The notes under the pieces: model-generated
The model's database searches: none
Seen by the model: the letters and a program-made list of their open reading frames with translations, nothing else
Told to the model about the DNA's origin: nothing
NCBI GenBank assembly: GCA_001067655.1
Contig: JUNU01000182.1
Coordinates: forward strand, 1 to 17,879
DNA: 17,879 bases
DNA from: Neisseria lactamica
GTDB lineage: Bacteria; Pseudomonadota; Gammaproteobacteria; Burkholderiales; Neisseriaceae
Direction: 5' to 3'
Made by a program: the position numbers and the translations under genes
In this document: one piece after another, positions 13,729 through 17,879 of the stretch
How the letters are laid out: every line of letters starts with the position of its first letter
Position numbering within the stretch: position 1 is the stretch's first letter

Positions 13729-14274
13729 TTGCCTGTCAATATCTAGGCAACGAGCAGGCTTCAGAAACGACAATTTTGCATTGCGGAACACCCGCAGCCT
13801 GACATTTCCTCAAAGCCTCCACTTCAGCACGACCCGGTTTTGTCGTACCAGAGAAAACCCTCGATTGTTTACCCTCATTCCCTTGAGCAACAGCGATACA
13901 ACCGTTTCTGACCCAAGCAGATACAATACATGGTGCATTGCGACCGCCTTTTTCACAGGTTTTAATCGCTTCTTTTTCCGCAGCTTCACGCGAATCCATG
14001 TTGAGGGCGCCGCCTGCAATACCCGTTTTAAGGTTAACCGCCCATGCCCCGTATTTGGACGGGACATTGATGTTGACGACTTTGGGGCTGTTTTGAACGT
14101 TGGATGATTGGGGGGTGCCGACATTGTATAAGATCTGCCGTCCCGAACTGTCGATAATACGGCAGGTTCCCGTGGCGGGTTGGTACTCTCCGCCACAACT
14201 GTGGGCATAGACATTCAAACTTGCCAGCCCCAATAAGATAAAAAGCAGTTTTTTCATCAGTTTTTCCTTGGTTT
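13702..14274. repeat. Duplicated unit, copy 2 (DUS hairpin + DUF4189 gene + RBS)
   Basis: Partner of 13081-13655, offset by about 621 bp. It has the same order of DUS hairpin, coding region and ribosome-binding site. The duplication therefore included the intergenic hairpin as well as the gene. Confidence 0.75.
13736..14257 (-). CDS. DUF4189 exported protein, copy 2
   Basis: A 173-residue protein. The frame reaches 14302, but the ATG at 14257 has a good ribosome-binding site (AAGGA) and starts a signal peptide (MKKLLFILLGLASLNVYA, cleavage before HSC). The mature protein has eight cysteines (C21, C32, C101, C110, C120, C152, C160, C168), enough for four disulfides. The DUF4189 core runs from about 67 to 170: YGAWAV near 69, AEKEAIKTC, GGRNAPC, then AWVRNGCIAVAQG near 114-126. 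DUF4189 has no established function. The gene follows the metG terminator and leads a four-gene same-strand block. It could be secreted or periplasmic. Confidence 0.85.
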   Translation of the reverse strand: MKKLLFILLGLASLNVYAHSCGGEYQPATGTCRIIDSSGRQILYNVGTPQSSNVQNSPKVVNINVPSKYGAWAVNLKTGIAGGALNMDSREAAEKEAIKTCEKGGRNAPCIVSAWVRNGCIAVAQGNEGKQSRVFSGTTKPGRAEVEALRKCQAAGVPQCKIVVSEACSLPRY

Positions 14275-14283
14275 CAAGATACA

Positions 14284-14331
14284 AAAAAAGCTGTCCGAAC
14301 ATCTTGCATGATGGTTTCAGACAGCTTTTTT
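14284..14331. terminator. Terminator of metG
   Basis: AAAAAAGCTGTC (14284-14295) pairs with GACAGCTTTTTT (14320-14331). On the minus strand the stem ends in T7, right after the metG stop at 14339. The loop can form a further short stem. The right arm on the minus strand reads AAGCTGTCTGAA, a DUS with one changed base. Confidence 0.85.
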
Positions 14332-14338
14332 CAGCGTT

Positions 14339-16396
14339 TTAGCCCACTTTATCCCCGGGCTGCGCGCCTGCATCGACATCCAAGAGCTTCAGTTTGCCCT
14401 CGGCGGTGGCGGCGGAGAGGATCATGCCTTCGGATACGCCGAATTTTGCCATTTTGCGCGGGGCGAAGTTGGCGACGGCGATGACCATGCGGCCGTTCAA
14501 TTCGGCGGGGTTGGGATAAGACGCGGCGATGCCGGAGAAGATGATGCGTTTTTCAAAACCGAAATCGAGGTCGAATTTCAAAAGTTTGGTGCTGCCTTCG
14601 ACGGCTTCGCAGTTCAATACTTTGGCGACGCGCATGTCGATTTTCATGAAGTCGTCGAAGCTTGCCTGTTCGGCGACTTTTTCGTATTTGCCCTCTTCGG
14701 CGGCAGACGCGGGGGTCGTCTGAATGCTTTGTTTGTTGGCTTCGATTAAATCGTCCACTTGTTTTTGCTCCACTCGTTGCATTAAATGTTCGTATTTGTT
14801 GATGGCGTGTTCGCCCAAGGTTTCGCGCGTGTTCGCCCAGGTAATTGCGTCCAGATTGAGGAAACGCGCGGCGTTGGCAGCGGTTTGCGGCAACACGGGG
14901 GCGAGGTAGGCGGTCAGCATGGTGAAGGCGTTGATGAGTTCGCTGCATACTTCGTGCAGGCGTTCGTCTTGACCTTCCTGTTTGGCGAGTTCCCACGGCT
15001 TGTTGGCATCGACGTATTCGTTCACGGCGTCTGCCAATGCCATGATGTCGCGCAGGGCGCGGGCGTATTCGCGGTTTTCGTATTGCTCGGCGATGGTGTC
15101 GCTTTCGGCGGCGAGTTTTGCCAGCAATGCGCTGCCTGAAACGTCTTTCAGACGACCTTCAAAACGTTTGGCGATGAAACCTGACGCGCGGGCGGCGATG
15201 TTGACGTATTTGCCGACGAGGTCGCTGTTGACGCGCGAGATAAAGTCTTGCAGGTTCAAATCGATGTCTTCGATTTTGCTGTTGAGCTTGGCGGCGATGT
15301 AGTAGCGCATCCACTCGGGGTTCAGGCCTTGTTCCAGATAGGATTTGGCGGTGATGAAGGTGCCGCGCGATTTGGACATTTTTTGTCCGTCGACGGTCAA
15401 AAAGCCGTGTGCGTACACGCCGGTCGGGGCGCGGTGGCCGGAGAAATGCAGCATAGCGGGCCAGAACAGGGCGTGGAAATAGAGGATGTCTTTGCCGATG
15501 AAGTGATACATCTCGGTTTGGCTGTCGGCTTTGAAGTATTCGTCAAAATCGACGCCGATGCGGTCGCACAGGTTTTTAAACGAGGCCATGTAGCCGACGG
15601 GCGCGTCCAGCCAGACGTAGAAGTATTTGCCCGGCGCGTCGGGGATTTCGAAACCGAAATACGGCGCGTCGCGGGAAATGTCCCAGTCGGACAGCGTGGT
15701 TTCTTCGCCTTCGCCCAGCCATTCTTTCATTTTGTTGAGGGCTTCGGCTTGCAGATGGGGCTTGCCGTCGTGCGGATTGTTGCCGGAAGTCCATTCTTTC
15801 AGGTAGCCCGCGCATTCGCCCAGTTTGAAGAAGAAGTGTTCGGATTCGCGCAATTCGGGTTTGGCACCGGAAACGGCGGAATACGGGTTGATCAGTTCGG
15901 TTGGGGAATAGGTCGTGCCGCAGACTTCGCAGTTGTCGCCGTATTGATCTTGGGCGTGGCATTTGGGGCATTCGCCTTTGACGAAGCGGTCGGGCAGGAA
16001 CATTTGTTTTTCGGGGTCGAAAAGCTGCTCGATGACGCGGCTCTCAATCTTGCCGTTGGCTTTCAGCGCGCGGTAAATCTGTTCGGAAAACTGTTTGTTT
16101 TCCGGGGAATGGGTGCTGTAATAATTGTCGTAGCCGATGTGAAAACCGGTGAAATCGGCGAGGTGTTCTTCGCGCACTTTGGCAATCATGTCTTCGGGCG
16201 CGATGCCTTGTTTTTGCGCGGCAAGCATCACGGGCGTGCCGTGGGTGTCGTCGGCGCAGCAGTAGTGGCACTCGTGGCCGCGCAGTTTTTGAAAGCGCAC
16301 CCAAACGTCGGTTTGGATGTGTTCGACCATGTGGCCGAGGTGGATGCTGCCGTTGGCATAGGGCAGCGCGGAGGTAACAAGGATTTTGCGTGTCAT
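14339..16396 (-). CDS. metG: Methionyl-tRNA synthetase
   Basis: A 685-residue class I synthetase that charges tRNA-Met in the cytoplasm. The HIGH motif appears as HLGH at 19-22 and KMSKS is at 339-343. The zinc knuckle has C143, C146, C156 and C159 (CPKC...CEVC). An anticodon-binding helical domain follows to about 545. The C-terminal residues from about 580 form the Trbp111-like tRNA-binding/dimerisation domain (DFMKIDMRVAKV... FAPRKMAKFGVSEGM). The length and the C-terminal extension fit the E. coli type. A perfect TATAAT (16434-16439) lies upstream, with little Shine-Dalgarno sequence before the ATG. Two DUS are internal, one in the linker before the C-terminal domain. Confidence 0.97.
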   Translation of the reverse strand: MTRKILVTSALPYANGSIHLGHMVEHIQTDVWVRFQKLRGHECHYCCADDTHGTPVMLAAQKQGIAPEDMIAKVREEHLADFTGFHIGYDNYYSTHSPENKQFSEQIYRALKANGKIESRVIEQLFDPEKQMFLPDRFVKGECPKCHAQDQYGDNCEVCGTTYSPTELINPYSAVSGAKPELRESEHFFFKLGECAGYLKEWTSGNNPHDGKPHLQAEALNKMKEWLGEGEETTLSDWDISRDAPYFGFEIPDAPGKYFYVWLDAPVGYMASFKNLCDRIGVDFDEYFKADSQTEMYHFIGKDILYFHALFWPAMLHFSGHRAPTGVYAHGFLTVDGQKMSKSRGTFITAKSYLEQGLNPEWMRYYIAAKLNSKIEDIDLNLQDFISRVNSDLVGKYVNIAARASGFIAKRFEGRLKDVSGSALLAKLAAESDTIAEQYENREYARALRDIMALADAVNEYVDANKPWELAKQEGQDERLHEVCSELINAFTMLTAYLAPVLPQTAANAARFLNLDAITWANTRETLGEHAINKYEHLMQRVEQKQVDDLIEANKQSIQTTPASAAEEGKYEKVAEQASFDDFMKIDMRVAKVLNCEAVEGSTKLLKFDLDFGFEKRIIFSGIAASYPNPAELNGRMVIAVANFAPRKMAKFGVSEGMILSAATAEGKLKLLDVDAGAQPGDKVG
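14715..14724 (+). repeat. mucDUS in the metG interdomain linker
   Basis: GTCGTCTGAA coding part of the Gln/Thr/Ala-rich linker (SIQTTPAS) between the synthetase body and the C-terminal tRNA-binding domain. Confidence 0.75.
15147..15156 (-). repeat. mucDUS within metG
   Basis: TTCAGACGAC followed by CTT, in the gene's sense direction, coding for GRLKD in the helical domain. Confidence 0.75.
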
Positions 16397-16433
16397 GGTT
16401 TATGCTTGGGAAAACAATGGATAAAGATGGGGA

Positions 16434-16439
16434 ATTATA
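16434..16439 (-). promoter_or_regulatory. Candidate -10 box for metG
   Basis: A perfect TATAAT on the minus strand 37 nt before the ATG (leader about 30 nt). No good -35 box is seen at 16-18 nt spacing. Confidence 0.5.
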
Positions 16440-16469
16440 CCGTAAATCGTACGGACGAGACGGGGAAAG

Positions 16470-16479
16470 GTCGTCTGAA
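16470..16479 (+). repeat. Single mucDUS upstream of metG
   Basis: AAAGGTCGTCTGAAAAGG between the rnpB terminator and the metG -10, unpaired. Confidence 0.75.
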
Positions 16480-16532
16480 AAGGCTGTTGCCATGAAGTGG
16501 GAACAGGTTTGATGAAACGGGTTATCGAAGGT

Positions 16533-16577
16533 AAAAGGTCGTCTGAAAAACAAAAATCAGTTTTCAGACGACCTTTT
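16533..16577. terminator. DUS inverted-repeat terminator of rnpB
   Basis: Arms 16533-16549 and 16561-16577 (17 nt, perfect), loop 11 nt. It starts about 10 nt after the RNase P RNA 3' end and finishes in T4 on the minus strand. Confidence 0.85.
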
Positions 16578-16585
16578 CGATAATC

Positions 16586-16957
16586 GGGACATACAGGCCG
16601 GACGATAAGCCGGGTTCTGTCTCGGACAGTCATTCCTCTAGGCACACCATTACTGATACGCTCCAGCAACCTACCCGAACGCTCGGCGAGCAGCGTCAAA
16701 GCGTTCTGTTTGGTCTTGCTCCGGATGGGGTTTAGCCTGCTGCGCCTTGTTACCAAGTGCACGGTGCGCTCTTACCGCACCTTTTCACCCTTACCCGTGC
16801 CGCCCGAAGGCGGCCGTCGGCGGTATTGCTTTCTGTTCCACTTTCCGTCGCGTTTCCGCGCCCGGCCGTTAGCCGGCATCCTGCTCTGCGGAGCCCGGAC
16901 TTTCCTCCCCGTATGCCTTACGCGATACGCGGCGACTGTCTGTCCGACCTGTATGAA
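16586..16957 (-). ncRNA. rnpB: RNase P RNA (class A)
   Basis: The catalytic RNA that trims 5' leaders from tRNA precursors. On the minus strand the conserved core GGAGGAAAGTCCGGGCTCC lies near the 5' end, followed by GGTAAGGGTGAAAAGGTG and GTAAGAGCGCACC in the middle. GAGGAATGACTGTCC and ACAGAACCCGGCTTATC close the 3' end. The two ends form a 14-bp P1 helix (16942-16955 with 16590-16603). Length is about 370 nt; the ends are estimated from P1, the -10 box and the terminator, so they may shift by a few bases. It stands alone with its own promoter and a DUS terminator. Confidence 0.96.
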
Positions 16958-16963
16958 GTGCGG

Positions 16964-16972
16964 ATTATAACA
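16964..16972 (-). promoter_or_regulatory. Extended -10 promoter of rnpB
   Basis: TGT-TATAAT on the minus strand, about 7 nt before the inferred RNA 5' end. The -35 region is weak (no TTGACA match at 17 nt). Confidence 0.6.
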
Positions 16973-17168
16973 CAAGCAAATTACAACCGTTTGACCACCA
17001 AAAAAACCGCCTATCAAAAAATTTGCCGATTTCGCAACATAAAAATTCAAATAAAATAAACTATTTATAAACAAAAAGTACCGTTCGTCAAATAAATAAA
17101 TGACATGTTATAAAAAAGCCCATAAAATGAATATCACATAACTATTTTAAATATAAAAGTACATTACG
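16973..17168. other. AT-rich divergent intergenic region
   Basis: About 195 bp between rnpB and the lipoprotein gene. No ORF is supported. A possible extended -10 for the lipoprotein (TGT-TATAAA, 17106-17114) is present. There is no long homopolymer or tandem repeat that would suggest a phase-variable promoter. Confidence 0.5.
17106..17114 (+). promoter_or_regulatory. Possible extended -10 for the lipoprotein gene
   Basis: TGT-TATAAA lies 55 nt before the ATG at 17169. The region is AT-rich, so chance matches are common. Confidence 0.3.
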
Positions 17169-17879
17169 ATGAAAAACTATCCACATATCCTGTCTTACCT
17201 TGCCCTATCGTTACTTGCCGCCTGCGGAGGCGGTGGAGGCGGCGGTTCACCGTCAACCGCCTCAAGCGATACCAATCAACCCAAAATAGAATGCAACGCC
17301 GAATGCCAAGCGGAGCGGAAAGCGGCTGAGGAAGCTGAGAAAGCTAAAGCCGAAGCCGAACGTAAAGCCGCTGAAGAGGCTGAGAAAACCAAAGTAGAAG
17401 CAGAACGTAAAGCTGCTGAGGAAGCTGAAAAAGCCAAAGCGGAAGCAGAACGCAAAGCGGCTGAAGAGGCTGAAAAAGCTAAAGCTGAAGAAGAACGCAA
17501 AGCCGCTGAAGAAGCCGAGAAAGCCAAGGCGGAAGCTAAACGTAAAGCGGCTGAAGAAGCCGAGAAAGCTAAGGCCGAAGCTGAACGTAAAGCGGCTGAA
17601 GAGGCCGAGAAAGCTAAGGCTGAGGCAGAACGTAAGGCTGCCGAAGAGGCTACAAAAGCCAAAGCAGAAGCCGAACGTAAGGCTGCTGAAGAAGCCGAGA
17701 AAGCTAAGGCCGAAGCTGAACGCAAAGCCGCTGAAGAAGCTGAAAAAGCTAAAGCTGAAACTGAGCGTAAAGCGGCTGAAGAGGCTGCAAAAGCCAAGGC
17801 TGAAGCTGAACGTAAAGCCGCTGAAGAAGCTGAAAAGGCCAAAGCCGAGGCTGAACGTAAAGCGGCTGAGGAAGCTGAA
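17169..17879 (+). CDS. Repeat-rich lipoprotein, 3' end outside the window
   Basis: The open frame runs from the ATG at 17169 to the window end (237 codons, no stop). Residues 1-18 are a lipoprotein signal peptide with the lipobox LLAAC, so C19 is lipidated. Seven glycines follow (20-26), then SPSTASSDTNQ. A poly-Gly stretch after the lipid Cys is common in neisserial surface lipoproteins such as NHBA and TbpB; surface exposure here is inference. Two further cysteines form CNAEC at 42-46. From residue 50 onward the chain consists of a 15-residue repeat, RKAAEEAEKAKAEAE, expected to form one long charged helix resembling TolA domain II. No Shine-Dalgarno motif is clear. I do not recognise the gene; its C-terminal domain, which would define it, is missing. 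Confidence 0.85.
   Translation, partial: MKNYPHILSYLALSLLAACGGGGGGGSPSTASSDTNQPKIECNAECQAERKAAEEAEKAKAEAERKAAEEAEKTKVEAERKAAEEAEKAKAEAERKAAEEAEKAKAEEERKAAEEAEKAKAEAKRKAAEEAEKAKAEAERKAAEEAEKAKAEAERKAAEEATKAKAEAERKAAEEAEKAKAEAERKAAEEAEKAKAETERKAAEEAAKAKAEAERKAAEEAEKAKAEAERKAAEEAE
17316..17879 (+). repeat. 45-bp in-frame tandem repeat, 12 full units plus 24 bp
   Basis: Units start exactly every 45 bp from 17316 (17316, 17361, 17406 and so on to 17811), with a thirteenth cut at the window end. Each codes RKAAEEAEKAKAEAE with rare changes: unit 2 KTKVE, unit 4 EEE, unit 5 EAK, unit 8 ATK, unit 10 ETE, unit 11 AAK. Many synonymous third-base differences separate the units. No insertions or deletions break the period. 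Confidence 0.93.

Noticed and set aside
15248..16495. 415-codon open frame antisense to metG
   Set aside because: It overlaps the strongly supported methionyl-tRNA synthetase, and its product (Val/Phe/Gly-rich) looks like antisense translation of a GC-rich gene.
16772..17074. 100-codon frames on both strands across rnpB
   Set aside because: They lie over the RNase P RNA, whose conserved core and P1 helix are unmistakable.
17276..17842. 188-codon open frame on the minus strand rich in Ala and Ser
   Set aside because: It is the exact shadow of the 45-bp repeats of the plus-strand lipoprotein, and has no ribosome-binding site.
17316..17879. Regular repeats that could be mistaken for a CRISPR array
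   Set aside because: The 45-bp units are contiguous, have no unique spacers and code for a steady 15-residue peptide in an open frame.

Overview
The window is chromosomal DNA from a commensal Neisseria. I count 25 copies of the 10-mer GTCGTCTGAA (both strands), mostly inside AGGTCGTCTGAA. This is the 'mucDUS' dialect of the neisserial DNA uptake sequence, reported for the N. mucosa / N. sicca / N. macacae type of species, and not the GCCGTCTGAA core of N. meningitidis and N. gonorrhoeae. A truncated Correia repeat at the left edge and proteins of clear neisserial type agree with this. The exact species cannot be settled from the sequence alone.

Layout. 1-244: end of a Correia element and a leader. 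245-1874 (+): a PAP2 phosphatase overlapping a YheT-type alpha/beta hydrolase. 2000-2929 (-): polyphosphate kinase 2, facing them across a DUS-hairpin terminator. 3096-4910 (+): a fused PabB-PabC folate enzyme. 4972-6423 (-): DUF389 membrane protein. 6424-6777: no gene, but a REP/BIME-like pair of hairpins. 6778-8553 (-): orphan YejA-like periplasmic binding protein. 8649-9881 (-): YihY membrane protein. 10018-10620 (+): WrbA. 10718-11518 (-): TauE/SafE exporter. 11805-14257 (-): four small genes for exported cysteine-rich proteins, made of two paralogous pairs. 14339-16396 (-): methionyl-tRNA synthetase. 16586-16957 (-): RNase P RNA. 17169 to the end (+): a lipoprotein with a poly-glycine stretch and twelve-plus 15-residue repeats, running off the window.

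Most of the window is housekeeping and membrane metabolism. The accessory-looking parts are the four-gene cysteine-rich block, the repeat lipoprotein, and the REP-like element. The block has two 4-Cys paralogues of unknown function and two DUF4189 proteins. The first DUF4189 copy carries an extra A in a poly-A tract within its signal peptide, which knocks the gene out of frame. The block lies between two good intrinsic terminators, so it may form one transcription unit.

DUS sequences are used here as hairpin terminators between genes, and also occur inside coding regions. In pabBC they have shaped the linker between the two enzyme halves.
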